A stretch of 34,258 nucleotides of DNA from Cupriavidus numazuensis (GTDB lineage Bacteria; Pseudomonadota; Gammaproteobacteria; Burkholderiales; Burkholderiaceae): assembly GCF_905397435.1 (NCBI RefSeq), contig NZ_CAJPVI010000074.1:1-34258 (forward strand). Reading direction: 5' to 3'. Both the position numbers and the translations under genes were made by a program. The notes beneath the pieces were generated by a model. The model was not told the origin of the DNA. It saw nothing but the letters and a program-made list of their open reading frames with translations, and did not search any database. This document shows positions 23,175-31,297 of the stretch, in pieces; positions within the stretch are counted from its first letter, which is position 1; every line of letters starts with the position of its first letter.

Positions 23175-24892
23175 GCGCCGCGGCGGCCGCGCAGCGGCTG
23201 CGTCGGCGACAGCGCCAGGATGCGTTGTCGGGTGCGGCCGTGCGCGCGCTCACCGGCGATGCGGCGCTGCACTTTCGCGACGGCCGGTTGTGGCGCGAGA
23301 TGCGGCCGGTGCCGCAGCATGCGCCGCATCTGCGCACCGATCCGGACACCGACAGCGCGGCCTGCCTGCGCGGCGCCGCTGATGGTGCCGCGCTGCGCCA
23401 CACGCATTCCGATGCCACTTTGCACCGCGGCCTCTGCCCGGACGATCCCGTCGAGCGATTGCTGTTCGAAATGCTCGAGCACCTGCGCTGCGAGACGCGC
23501 GTGCCGCGCGGCATGGCCGGCGTCGAAGCCAACCTGCGTCATCGTTTCCTGGCGTGGTCGCGCGCGTTTCATCGCTCAGGCCTGACCGAAGGCCAGCTCG
23601 GCATCCTGCTCTACACGGTGGCGCAGATTGCATGGTCGCGCCTCAGCGGCGAGCCCGTGCTCGATGAAACCGAGGATCTGATCGAGGCCACGCGCGCCGC
23701 GATCGTGCCCGTGCTGGGCACATCGCTCGCAGGCTTGCGCGCGCATCGCCATGACCAGGCGGCGTTCGCCGCGCACGCGCTGGCACTGGCCCGCGCGGTG
23801 GCGCAGATGGTGCGCAGCGAAGCGCCGAATGCGGGCGAGGACGATGACAACGCCGCGTCCGCTGCGCGCGCCGGGTTTGCGCTGTGGCTCGATTTCGAAG
23901 AAGAGCAGCCGGAGAAGTTCGCCGTCGCTGACAGCGGCCACAGCCGCGTGCTGGCCGAAGCGAAAGACGGCTACCGCGTCTTCACCACGCGCTACGACCG
24001 CGAGGTGCGCGCCGCCACGCTGGTGCGGCGTGCCTTGCTCGACGAATACCGCACGCAGCTTGACGCGCGCATCGCACGTGCCGGCGTCAACGTGGCCCGC
24101 CTGGCGAGACGGCTGCGTGCCGCGCTGGCGTTGCCGCGCATGGATGGCTGGTCCTTTGGCGAGGAAAGCGGGCGTATCGATGGTCGCCGCCTCGCACAGC
24201 TCGTCAGCTCGCCGGCCGAGCGGCGCCTGTTCCGGCTGGAAGCGCACCGGGCCCATGCCGATTGCGTGGTCGGCTTCCTGGTGGACTGCTCGGGATCGAT
24301 GAAGGCAAGGGCCGAGCCGCTGACGCTGATGCTGGATCTGCTTACCCGCGCGCTCGACGAGGCAGGTGTTGCCACGGAGGTTCTTGGATTCACGACCGGC
24401 GCCTGGAATGGCGGCCGCGCCCGCGCCGACTGGCTCGCGCGCGGCCGGCCCGCGCATCCGGGCCGGCTCAACGAGACCTGTCACATGGTGTTCAAGGACG
24501 CCACGCGAAGCTGGCGCCGATCCCGCACCGACATCACGGCGCTGCTCAAGCCCGACCTGTTCCGCGAAGGTGTCGACGGCGAGGCGGTGGAGTGGGCTTG
24601 CGCGCGCCTGCATGCCGCCGGCAAGACACGCCGCATCCTGGTGGTGGTGTCGGACGGCAGCCCGATGGATACGGCCACAGGGCAGGCCAACGATGGCTGC
24701 TATCTCGACAATCACCTGAAGGCCGTGGTCGCGCGGCACGCGGCGCTGCGCGACGTGGAGGTGCTAGGCCTGGGAGTCGGGCTGGATCTCAGCCCGTACT
24801 ACCGGCACACGCTGGCGCTGGACCTGTCGCAGCCGGTGGATATGGCGATGCTCGATGAGGTGGCGGACTTGCTGGCGGCGCGGCGGCGTTAA
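23171..24892 (+). CDS. cobT: CobT-type VWA protein (cobaltochelatase large-subunit-like)
   Basis: A 573-residue partner of CobS. The N-terminal half is helical with an acidic stretch (AGEDDDN near 221-227). The C-terminal third is a von Willebrand A domain with a MIDAS motif DCSGS (372-376) and the CobT-like segments RLNETCHMVFKDATRSW, VVVSDGSPMDTATGQ and NDGCYLDNHLKAVV. CobT bridges the AAA+ ring to the metal-inserting partner. The ATG overlaps the cobS stop (ATGA). The gene ends 20 bases from the convergent ferredoxin gene at 24913, leaving no room for a long terminator. The missing partner is CobN or an unknown client. Confidence 0.9.
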   Translation: MSAAAAAQRLRRRQRQDALSGAAVRALTGDAALHFRDGRLWREMRPVPQHAPHLRTDPDTDSAACLRGAADGAALRHTHSDATLHRGLCPDDPVERLLFEMLEHLRCETRVPRGMAGVEANLRHRFLAWSRAFHRSGLTEGQLGILLYTVAQIAWSRLSGEPVLDETEDLIEATRAAIVPVLGTSLAGLRAHRHDQAAFAAHALALARAVAQMVRSEAPNAGEDDDNAASAARAGFALWLDFEEEQPEKFAVADSGHSRVLAEAKDGYRVFTTRYDREVRAATLVRRALLDEYRTQLDARIARAGVNVARLARRLRAALALPRMDGWSFGEESGRIDGRRLAQLVSSPAERRLFRLEAHRAHADCVVGFLVDCSGSMKARAEPLTLMLDLLTRALDEAGVATEVLGFTTGAWNGGRARADWLARGRPAHPGRLNETCHMVFKDATRSWRRSRTDITALLKPDLFREGVDGEAVEWACARLHAAGKTRRILVVVSDGSPMDTATGQANDGCYLDNHLKAVVARHAALRDVEVLGLGVGLDLSPYYRHTLALDLSQPVDMAMLDEVADLLAARRR

Positions 24893-24912
24893 GCCACCCG
24901 CACCGATGGGGC

Positions 24913-25272
24913 TCAGGCGCTCGACGAACACTCGCTCTGCGGGGCGGGGGTATTCGCACCCGCCTGCGCAGGGCCGCGCGCCATCTCACGCGGCTGCCAC
25001 GACACGGCAATATCGCCGCCGATAAACGTCTGGCAAGCCAGGCGGAAGCCGCTGGCAAGCTCCTCCTCCGTCAGCAGCTTCTTTTCCTTCGGCTTGACCG
25101 CGTCCGTATGCTCGTGGCCCGTTTCGATGCGGCATTTGCAGGTGCCGCACAGGCCGCCGCCGCACTTGAACGGAATGCCGCCCTGTTCGCGCAGGGACAC
25201 GCGCAGCAGGTTGCTGTCGGGCGGTGCGCTGACCGTCTTGCCGTGGTTGGTGAGGAAGGTAATCTGAATCAT
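24913..25272 (-). CDS. [2Fe-2S] plant-type ferredoxin (distal)
   Basis: A 119-residue ferredoxin. The cluster ligands are Cys37, Cys42, Cys45 (KCGGGLCGTCKC) and Cys80 (RLACQ), the plant-type CX4CX2C...C pattern, in a beta-grasp fold, with a short Pro/Ala/Ser-rich tail. It is the last gene of the permease-led minus-strand operon. The reductase at 31804-32802 has its own [2Fe-2S] domain, so electrons could pass from reductase to one or both ferredoxins and on to the diiron oxygenase. That route is inference from gene content. The protein differs clearly from the ferredoxin encoded at 25629-25985. Confidence 0.9.
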   Translation of the reverse strand: MIQITFLTNHGKTVSAPPDSNLLRVSLREQGGIPFKCGGGLCGTCKCRIETGHEHTDAVKPKEKKLLTEEELASGFRLACQTFIGGDIAVSWQPREMARGPAQAGANTPAPQSECSSSA

Positions 25273-25309
25273 GGCGATGAAGGTTTTGTGCGCCGGAATG
25301 GCCGCGTGC

Positions 25310-25636
25310 TCAGGACTGTCCGCCAACGCTGACGGGCGTGCGCACGAGGGCGATGTCCATCGTGCCAAATTGCGCCAGCTCGCGTAGCGCCGAGCGAGCC
25401 GCATCCAGCGTGTCGTACTTTTCAAGGAACTTGGTCGGCACCAGGTTGACGATGCCGGGCGGCGTTTCTTCCTGCACCCGTACCTTGGTGTCGGCCGCCA
25501 GTTCTGCAATGACGAAGCGCGCCGTGCGCTTGCCATAGAAGACGTAGTCGTACGCCTCCACCGCTGTCATGCCATCGGTGGGCTCGGTGCGAAACTGGCC
25601 GGGGCGGCTCGTGAGCAGGACGAACATGTCAGGCAT
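25310..25636 (-). CDS. Small conserved-looking protein of unknown function between two ferredoxin genes
   Basis: I do not recognise this 108-residue protein. It begins MPDMFVLLTSRPGQF, continues with alternating strands and helices (AVEAYDYVFYGKRTARFVIAE, VRVQEETPPGIVNLVPTKFL, TLDAARSALRELA) and has no cysteine, signal peptide or membrane segment, so it is soluble and cofactor-free by appearance. It overlaps the upstream ferredoxin stop (alternative ATG at 25627, one base past that stop) and ends 37 bases before the second ferredoxin. This tight packing suggests a component or coupling protein of the same redox system. Confidence 0.75.
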   Translation of the reverse strand: MPDMFVLLTSRPGQFRTEPTDGMTAVEAYDYVFYGKRTARFVIAELAADTKVRVQEETPPGIVNLVPTKFLEKYDTLDAARSALRELAQFGTMDIALVRTPVSVGGQS

Positions 25637-25985
25637 CCACGCTGTCGGCGATGACAGCAACGGTGCCGGCGGGGGCAGTTGCCGGAGCGGGCAGGTCGTC
25701 CTGTGCGAGCTCGATGTCATGCTCGATCCACAGCTGGCAGGCAAGGCGATAACCCTGTTCAAGCCGATCGCCGAGTTGCTTCTTTTCCTTCCAGTTGGGC
25801 GGCGGCAGGTGCTCGGCACCGGCGATCACGCGGCATGCGCATTTGGAGCACTTGCCCATGCCGCACTCGTAGCGCAGGTTGGGATAGGGGAACTGGCGGA
25901 TGCCCGCGCGGACGACAAGGTTGGTCTGGGGTTTGACCTCGTCGGTGTAGGTCTGGCCCTGCTTGTGGAAGGTGACTGTCGGCAT
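25629..25985 (-). CDS. [2Fe-2S] plant-type ferredoxin (proximal)
   Basis: A 118-residue ferredoxin with ligands Cys41, Cys46, Cys49 (ECGMGKCSKC) and Cys83 (RLACQ), plus an extra Cys51. The C-terminal 25 residues form an Ala/Pro-rich tail. The arrangement is plant-type, but the residues between the cysteines (GMGKCSK) differ from the second ferredoxin (GGGLCGT), so the two are not recent duplicates. The ATG at 25985 is preceded by CAGGATC. It follows the permease gene by 59 bases and belongs to the same transcription unit. Confidence 0.9.
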   Translation of the reverse strand: MPTVTFHKQGQTYTDEVKPQTNLVVRAGIRQFPYPNLRYECGMGKCSKCACRVIAGAEHLPPPNWKEKKQLGDRLEQGYRLACQLWIEHDIELAQDDLPAPATAPAGTVAVIADSVDA

Positions 25986-26044
25986 AGTGCGGATCCTGCG
26001 GATTCAGAATGAGTTCGGAAACGTCTTGAAGCGCCTGCAGCCGC

Positions 26045-27592
26045 TTACGACCACAGCAGCATCGCGGCTATGGTCGAGCAGGTCAGCCCGATCAGCACCG
26101 GAATCAGCAGCGCGCGTACCGCTTCGAGCACCGGCACCCGGGCAAAGCCGGCCACCGCGATCAGCGACGACCACGCCACCAGCGTGCCGCCACCGGTCCA
26201 GACAGCGCCCATCTGGCCAACCGCGGCCAGCGTGGCCGGGTCGAAGCCGACCACCGGGCCCAGCGCACCGGCCAGCGTGCCGGTCAGCGGCAGACCCGCA
26301 AAGCCCGAGCCGTCGATGCCGGTGATCATGCCGACCAGCAGCACGCCGAAGGCGACCAGCACGTGGTTGTCCGGGATGGTGTGCTGGTAGGCCTGGATCA
26401 GTTCGAACAGCAGGCTCGGCGCCTTGCCCGGCGGCAGGCCGAGGACCTGCGCGGCGGTCTCGCCGGCACCGATGAAGAAGAAGCCCGCGATCGGCAGCAC
26501 CGAGCCCATCGCCTTGAAGGCGAACACGAAGCCGTCGGTGATGTGTTCCGGGCAGACATCGAGCATGCGGCGCGGGCCTTCCGCGGCCAGCGTGGCCAGC
26601 ATCATCAGCACGGCGGCGACACCGCCGACCAGCGCGGCTGCGTCGCCGCCCTTGAGGTCCTGCACGCCAGTGCCGAGCTTGGGCAGCACCATGATCGCGA
26701 CCACTGCGAGGAAGGCGATCGGCGTGACGATGGCGAAGCATTTCGACCACTTCACGCGGCGCCGGGCCACCATCGACAGGCTGGCTTCGATGTTGCTGTC
26801 CGTGGCCAGCGGTTCGGCGTGGGCGGTGCCGCGCGCAATTTCGGCCTTGTCGAAGGTGCCGCTGCCCTCGACGTGCCCGGCTTGCGCCGCGGTACCGCCG
26901 GCGCGCGCTTGCCAGCGGTCGAGCAGGGCGCCGCTGGCCGGCACGATGTGTTTGCGCATGGTCAGGTAGGCCAGGCACAGCGCAATGGAGCCGGTGATGA
27001 TCGACAGCGCCAGCGCGCGGTCAGCGACCACCGCAGCGCTCACCGCCGCACCAGCGGCTTTGGCGCTGATGCCGGGCGCCACGCCGATCACATAGTCCGA
27101 CGACAGCGCCATGCCCTGGCCCGCGATGGCGATGGCCATCGCACCGGCCAGCGGCGGCAGCCCTGCGGCGATGGCCGCCGGCAGCAGGATGGCCGACACC
27201 AGCGGCACGGCCGGCGTCGGCCAGAAGAACAGCGAGATGACGTAGGTGATGCCCGCCAGGATGAAGAAGGCCGAGTGCCCGTTCTTCATCACCATGCGGA
27301 AGGGCTCGACCATGCGGATGTCCGAGCGCAGCGTCTTGAGCGCGTTGAGCAGAGCGGTCATGAACGCGATCACCAGGAAGATATTGAACAGTTCCTTCGC
27401 GGCAACCAGGCTGGCGGAGAACACACCAGCCAGCGCCGACACCGGGCTGCCAGTCAGCGCAAAGATCACAAGAGCGGTGCCCACGATCGAAGGCACCACG
27501 ACATTGGCACGCAGAATCATCGTCAGCACGATGACTGCTACCCCTGCCAGATATATCCAGTGCGCTGCACCGATCACGACTTGTTGCGACAT
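26045..27592 (-). CDS. Putative ion-transporter-superfamily permease (GntP/DcuC-like)
   Basis: A 515-residue integral membrane protein with roughly 12 hydrophobic helices and a hydrophilic loop near residues 215-275 (RWQARAGGTAAQAGHVEGSG). Glycine-rich re-entrant-type stretches such as ITGIDGSGFAGLPLTGTLAG and GAVWTGGGTLVAW recall the ion-transporter superfamily that includes gluconate (GntP) and C4-dicarboxylate (DcuC) carriers. I cannot place it in one family with certainty. It is the first gene of the minus arm, under a promoter with a GTATAC site. It is therefore the likely importer of the compound that the diiron-oxygenase system degrades, probably an organic acid or amino acid. Confidence 0.8.
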   Translation of the reverse strand: MSQQVVIGAAHWIYLAGVAVIVLTMILRANVVVPSIVGTALVIFALTGSPVSALAGVFSASLVAAKELFNIFLVIAFMTALLNALKTLRSDIRMVEPFRMVMKNGHSAFFILAGITYVISLFFWPTPAVPLVSAILLPAAIAAGLPPLAGAMAIAIAGQGMALSSDYVIGVAPGISAKAAGAAVSAAVVADRALALSIITGSIALCLAYLTMRKHIVPASGALLDRWQARAGGTAAQAGHVEGSGTFDKAEIARGTAHAEPLATDSNIEASLSMVARRRVKWSKCFAIVTPIAFLAVVAIMVLPKLGTGVQDLKGGDAAALVGGVAAVLMMLATLAAEGPRRMLDVCPEHITDGFVFAFKAMGSVLPIAGFFFIGAGETAAQVLGLPPGKAPSLLFELIQAYQHTIPDNHVLVAFGVLLVGMITGIDGSGFAGLPLTGTLAGALGPVVGFDPATLAAVGQMGAVWTGGGTLVAWSSLIAVAGFARVPVLEAVRALLIPVLIGLTCSTIAAMLLWS

Positions 27593-27656
27593 GAAAACTC
27601 CCTGGGGGCCGAGGGGTTGTGGGGGCCGGTTCTCGTCGGAGCGCGAATCGGTGTTG

Positions 27657-27688
27657 GTATACTATATTCCGAATTGGGCAGACGCCAA
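27657..27688 (-). promoter_or_regulatory. Promoter and GntR-type site for the permease/ferredoxin arm
   Basis: On the minus strand TTGGCG (27683-27688), a 16-base spacer and TATAGT (27661-27666). GTATAC (27657-27662) overlaps the -10 element. The -10/operator stretch TATAGTATAC is identical to that of the promoter at 28950-28982. Confidence 0.7.
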
Positions 27689-27810
27689 GCAGATTTTTAT
27701 CGGGACTTACGCGAATCCCAATACAGTGCAAGATACTGCGACGTCGCACAGTTGTTGGGATTGTGGCCCCTGGGGCGCCCTCTTCGTGGTGCATGGATCG
27801 TCTGTGCCAT

Positions 27811-27845
27811 TTGCTCGTCGGTATTCATTTATGTAGACTGTATAC
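27811..27845 (+). promoter_or_regulatory. Candidate promoter and GTATAC site for the ornithine-cyclodeaminase-like gene
   Basis: TTGCTC (27811-27816), a 17-base spacer and TAGACT (27834-27839) give a weak promoter. GTATAC (27840-27845, within ACTGTATACCGT) covers the expected start point. With the site at 27657 it makes two operators in the 27593-27963 divergent gap. The rest of that gap shows nothing else I can support. Confidence 0.5.
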
Positions 27846-27963
27846 CGTTATGCGATGGGCCGCAGCAACCTGCCTCGCGTACCAGCATGAGGCGTGCCTG
27901 GAACGCGACCCCGGTCTTCCGTCCTGTCATTTTGACGACCCCAACTCAACCAGCGGAGCCCCC

Positions 27964-28896
27964 ATGCAGCACATCACAGACGCGATGATCGACGCTCACG
28001 TCAGCCCCGAAGACGCCCGGCAAATCATGGAAGCGGCCTTCTCCAGCTTCGGCCGGGGCGATGCGGCAATGCAGGAGCGCATCCGCACCGAGGCCGGCGG
28101 CGTCAAGCTGTCCACGCTGGGCGCGGTGATCCCGCAGCAGGGTTTTGCAGGCGCCAAGGTCTACACCACCATTAACGGCCAGTTCTCCTTTGTCATTCTG
28201 ATCTTCTCGACGGAAGACGGCCGCCCGCTGGCATCGTTCGACGCCGGCGCCATCACGCGCCTGCGCACTGCCGCGTGCACCACACTCGCGGCGCAGCGGC
28301 TCGCGCGGCCAGGTGCGCGCACGCTGGCGCTGTTCGGCGCCGGCACGCAGGGCGCGCAGCACGCTCGCCAGCTCAGCGCGACGCTGGGGCTGGAGCGCAT
28401 CCTCGTATCAGATCCGCATGCGGATGCCGACATGCCTGCGCGCCTGTCGGCGCAGTGCGGCATTCCAGTTGTACTGACGGATCCCGATGCCGCCGTGGCC
28501 GAGGCCGACATCGTCGTCACCGCGTCGCGCGCCACCACGCCGCTGTTCGCGGGTGCGTCGCTGCGGCCGGGCACGTTCGTGGCCGCCATTGGCTCCAGCC
28601 TGCCGCATGCGCGCGAACTCGATGACGCGGCGCTGCGTCGCGCCGCCGCCGTGGTGGTCGAGTGGCGCCCGCAATCCACGCGCGAGGCCGGCGACATCGT
28701 ACTGGCCGATCCGCAGGTGCTGCCGACGGAAAAGATCGTCGAACTCGGCGACGTCGTGCTCGGCAAGGTCTCGCCGCGGCAATGCGACGACGACATCGTC
28801 ATCTACAAGTCCGTGGGTGTCGGCCTGGAGGACATTGCGTTGGCCGGTTTTGCGTGGTCGCGCATTGCCGGCGCAGCGGAGCTGCGCGTCGCCTGA
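27964..28896 (+). CDS. Ornithine cyclodeaminase / mu-crystallin family protein
   Basis: A 310-residue enzyme of the OCD/mu-crystallin family. The N-terminal substrate domain contains AKVYTT (Lys65) and DAGAITRLRTAA (93-104); the Rossmann motif LFGAGTQGAQHA follows (123-134), then VVTASRATTPLF. Members include ornithine cyclodeaminase, alanine dehydrogenase, ketimine and pyrroline-2-carboxylate reductases and N-alkyl amino-acid dehydrogenases, all NAD(P)-linked. Sequence alone does not choose among them. It is the first gene of the plus arm, though a separate promoter at 28950 drives the next genes. An imine- or amino-acid-handling step in the same pathway is likely. The ATG at 27964 is where family similarity begins; the upstream frame extension is non-coding. 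Confidence 0.88.
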   Translation: MQHITDAMIDAHVSPEDARQIMEAAFSSFGRGDAAMQERIRTEAGGVKLSTLGAVIPQQGFAGAKVYTTINGQFSFVILIFSTEDGRPLASFDAGAITRLRTAACTTLAAQRLARPGARTLALFGAGTQGAQHARQLSATLGLERILVSDPHADADMPARLSAQCGIPVVLTDPDAAVAEADIVVTASRATTPLFAGASLRPGTFVAAIGSSLPHARELDDAALRRAAAVVVEWRPQSTREAGDIVLADPQVLPTEKIVELGDVVLGKVSPRQCDDDIVIYKSVGVGLEDIALAGFAWSRIAGAAELRVA

Positions 28897-28949
28897 TTAA
28901 TTTGCCGCTCTTGCCGGGTAAACCCCGGCGTGACGAGTCAACGAAGCGC

Positions 28950-28982
28950 TTGCCGTCCCGCATAAACTGTATATAGTATACA
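28950..28982 (+). promoter_or_regulatory. Promoter and dyad operator for the diiron-oxygenase operon
   Basis: TTGCCG (28950-28955), a 16-base spacer and TATAGT (28972-28977). A 15-base dyad TGTATATAGTATACA (28968-28982: 6-3-6, perfect arms) overlaps the -10 and contains GTATAC. It is the best-formed operator of the set. A GCCGGG/CCCGGC hairpin (28913-28929) just upstream may end the preceding transcript, although no T tract follows it. Confidence 0.75.
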
Positions 28983-29066
28983 AACATGCCGATGCGATCG
29001 ATTCCAGCGATCCAAGGCATCCCGACCCACCGAATCGCCCCACATCCGCCAACAGGAGCCTCCGCC

Positions 29067-29798
29067 ATGGCCGAACTGATGAACCGTGAAGCATTCCGAG
29101 CCGCCCTTGAAGAAGCCATCAAGGGCAAGAGCGCCAACAAGGCGCCGTTCAGCGTGGCCTGGGCCAGCGGCAAGCTGACCCGCGCCCATCTCGCACGCTG
29201 GGCAGAGAACCACTATCACTATGTTGGTCCGTTCGCGGATTACCTCGGTTACATCTATGCGCGTACGCCGGACCGGTATACCGAGGCCAAGGATTTCCTG
29301 CTCGCCAACATGTACGAGGAAGAAATCGGCGGCGACCGCCATACGGACCTGCTGATCCGCTTCGCGGAAGCTTGCGGCACCACGCGCGAACGCGTGATCG
29401 ACCCGGACAACATGTCGCCGACCACGCGCGGCCTGCAGAGCTGGTGCTACGCAGTGGCCATGCGCGAAGACCCGATCGTGGCCGTGGCCGGCCTGGTAGT
29501 TGGGCTGGAATCGCAGGTGCCGTCGATCTATCGCAAACAGACTCCGACGCTGCGCGACAAGTACCAGTTCACCGACGAGGAAGTCGAGTTCTTCGATCTG
29601 CATATCGTCTCGGACGAGATCCACGGCGAGCGCGGCTACCAGATCGTGCTCGAGCATGCCAACACGCCCGAGCTGCAGCAGCGCTGCCTGAAGATCTGCG
29701 AGATCGGCGCGCAGATGCGGCTGCTGTACACGACGGCGCTTTACCACGATTACGTCGAGCACGAACTGCCGCTGCCCGAACTCGAGATGGCTGCCTGA
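29067..29798 (+). CDS. Heme-oxygenase-like diiron oxidase (HDO; CADD/PqqC/TenA-like fold)
   Basis: A 243-residue all-helical protein of the TenA/PqqC/CADD fold. The six positions used as diiron ligands in CADD-type HDO enzymes are all present with the right spacing: Glu85 and His92 (EEIGGDRH), Glu148 (GLESQ), and His179, Asp183, His186 (HIVSDEIH, the H-x3-D-x2-H motif). PqqC and TenA proteins normally lack this set, so an O2-activating diiron oxygenase is the better call. HDO enzymes cut or hydroxylate amino acids, fatty acids and aromatic amines. Two ferredoxins and a reductase in the same regulon give a ready electron supply. AGGAG (29054-29058) fixes the ATG at 29067. Substrate unknown. 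Confidence 0.85.
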   Translation: MAELMNREAFRAALEEAIKGKSANKAPFSVAWASGKLTRAHLARWAENHYHYVGPFADYLGYIYARTPDRYTEAKDFLLANMYEEEIGGDRHTDLLIRFAEACGTTRERVIDPDNMSPTTRGLQSWCYAVAMREDPIVAVAGLVVGLESQVPSIYRKQTPTLRDKYQFTDEEVEFFDLHIVSDEIHGERGYQIVLEHANTPELQQRCLKICEIGAQMRLLYTTALYHDYVEHELPLPELEMAA

Positions 29799-29824
29799 GC
29801 GGCGCCGCCCAACCCGGACCGACG

Positions 29825-31270
29825 ATGAACGTATTCCTCAACCATATCGACGGCGAATGGACGGCCTGCCAGTCGGGCCGCACGTTCGACAACGTCAACC
29901 CTGCCGACACCGGCGACATCGTGGGCCGCTTCCAGGCGTCTTCAGCGGTGGACGCGCAGGCAGCGGTGGCCGCTGCGGCTGCAGCGTTCGCTGGCTGGAG
30001 AAAGACACCGATCGGCAAGCGCGCCGCTGTGCTCAACCGCGCCGCCGATCATCTGGAAGCCAATGCCGACAGCATCGCCGCCGAGCTGACCCGCGAAGAG
30101 GGCAAGGCGCTGTCGCTGGCCCGCGACGAAGTCCTGCGCTCGGCCCAGACGCTGCGTTTCTACGCGGTGGAAGGGCAGACCTTCTCCGGCGAGGTGTTCC
30201 CGAACGACGATCCGGAGCAGCTCGTCTTCAGCCAGCGCGAGCCGCTGGGTGTGGTGACGGTGATCGCGCCGTGGAATTTCCCGGTGTCGATCCCGGCCCG
30301 CAAGATCGCCCCTGCACTGGTGACAGGAAATACGGTGGTGTTCAAGCCGTCATCCGAGGCGCCGCTGTCGGGCTACCGTCTGGCGGAGGCGCTGATCAAG
30401 GCCGGACTGCCCAAGGGCGTGCTGAACTTCATCACCGGCAGCGCGGCCGAGATCGGTGCGACGATCACCGAGGCGCCGGTCGTTCGCGCGATCTCGTTCA
30501 CTGGCTCTTCACGCGCCGGCGAGCAGATTCACCGCGCCGTGCCGCTGACCACGCGTACGCAGATGGAGCTGGGTGGCAAGAACCCGCTGATCGTGATGGA
30601 GGATGCAGACCTCGACCGCGCGGTGGACCTGACCATCAAGGGCGGTTTCTCGCTGTCCGGGCAGGCATGCACCGGCACCAGCCGCGTGCTGGTGGCGGAA
30701 TCGGTCAAGGCTGCCTACACCGAGCGATTGCTGGCAAAGGTCGCCACGCTCAAGGTCGGCAGCGGCATGACGGCCGGGATGGACTTGGGGCCGCTGGCTT
30801 CGCTGAAGCAACTCGAAACCGTGCTGCGCTATATCGACATCGGCAAGTCCGAAGCGACATTGCTGTGCGGCGGAGAACGGCTGACCGGCGGCGAGTTCGA
30901 CAAGGGCTACTACGTCGCGCCAACGGTGTTCACGGACGTGACGCAGCAGATGCGCATCGCGCGCGAGGAAATCTTCGGGCCGGTGATTGCCATCCTCGGC
31001 TTCACCGACTACGCCGACGCCATCGCCAAAGCGAACGATACCGAGTACGGCCTGGCCGCGGCCATCGTCACCAGCAATCCGCGCTACATCCACCACTTCG
31101 CCAGCGACATCGAGGCGGGCACGGTCAAGATCAACCGCACCACCACGGGCAACCTGGTCAACGCGCCGTTCGGCGGGCTCAAGCGGTCGAGCACCTCGAC
31201 CTTCCGCGAATCGGGCCGCACCGGGCTGGAGTTCTATACGCAGGTCAAGACGGTCTATCGGGGCGCCTGA
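29825..31270 (+). CDS. NAD(P)-dependent aldehyde dehydrogenase (semialdehyde dehydrogenase type)
   Basis: A 481-residue ALDH-superfamily enzyme. Motifs include APWNFP with Asn151, FTGSSRAG (225-232), MELGGKNP with the general-base Glu248, and SGQACTG with the catalytic Cys282. Overall it resembles succinate- and 2-ketoglutarate-semialdehyde dehydrogenases. It oxidises an aldehyde, presumably produced by the diiron oxygenase, to an acid that enters central metabolism. It starts 26 bases after the oxygenase stop, so they share an operon. An open frame continuing upstream from 29372 is only the other frame of the oxygenase gene. Confidence 0.92.
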   Translation: MNVFLNHIDGEWTACQSGRTFDNVNPADTGDIVGRFQASSAVDAQAAVAAAAAAFAGWRKTPIGKRAAVLNRAADHLEANADSIAAELTREEGKALSLARDEVLRSAQTLRFYAVEGQTFSGEVFPNDDPEQLVFSQREPLGVVTVIAPWNFPVSIPARKIAPALVTGNTVVFKPSSEAPLSGYRLAEALIKAGLPKGVLNFITGSAAEIGATITEAPVVRAISFTGSSRAGEQIHRAVPLTTRTQMELGGKNPLIVMEDADLDRAVDLTIKGGFSLSGQACTGTSRVLVAESVKAAYTERLLAKVATLKVGSGMTAGMDLGPLASLKQLETVLRYIDIGKSEATLLCGGERLTGGEFDKGYYVAPTVFTDVTQQMRIAREEIFGPVIAILGFTDYADAIAKANDTEYGLAAAIVTSNPRYIHHFASDIEAGTVKINRTTTGNLVNAPFGGLKRSSTSTFRESGRTGLEFYTQVKTVYRGA

Positions 31271-31297
31271 GCCCGGCCGTCGCAAGGAGTCATCAAC

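Noticed and set aside
22185..24892. An aerobic cobalamin biosynthesis cluster
   Set aside because: Only cobS and cobT are present. No cobN, cobalt transporter or other cob gene lies in the window.
29067..29798. PqqC or thiaminase TenA annotation for the HDO protein
   Set aside because: No pqq or thi gene is nearby and the full diiron ligand pattern is present, which those proteins normally lack.
29372..31270. A longer aldehyde dehydrogenase starting upstream
   Set aside because: The extra segment is the alternate frame of the oxygenase gene; ALDH similarity begins at the ATG at 29825.
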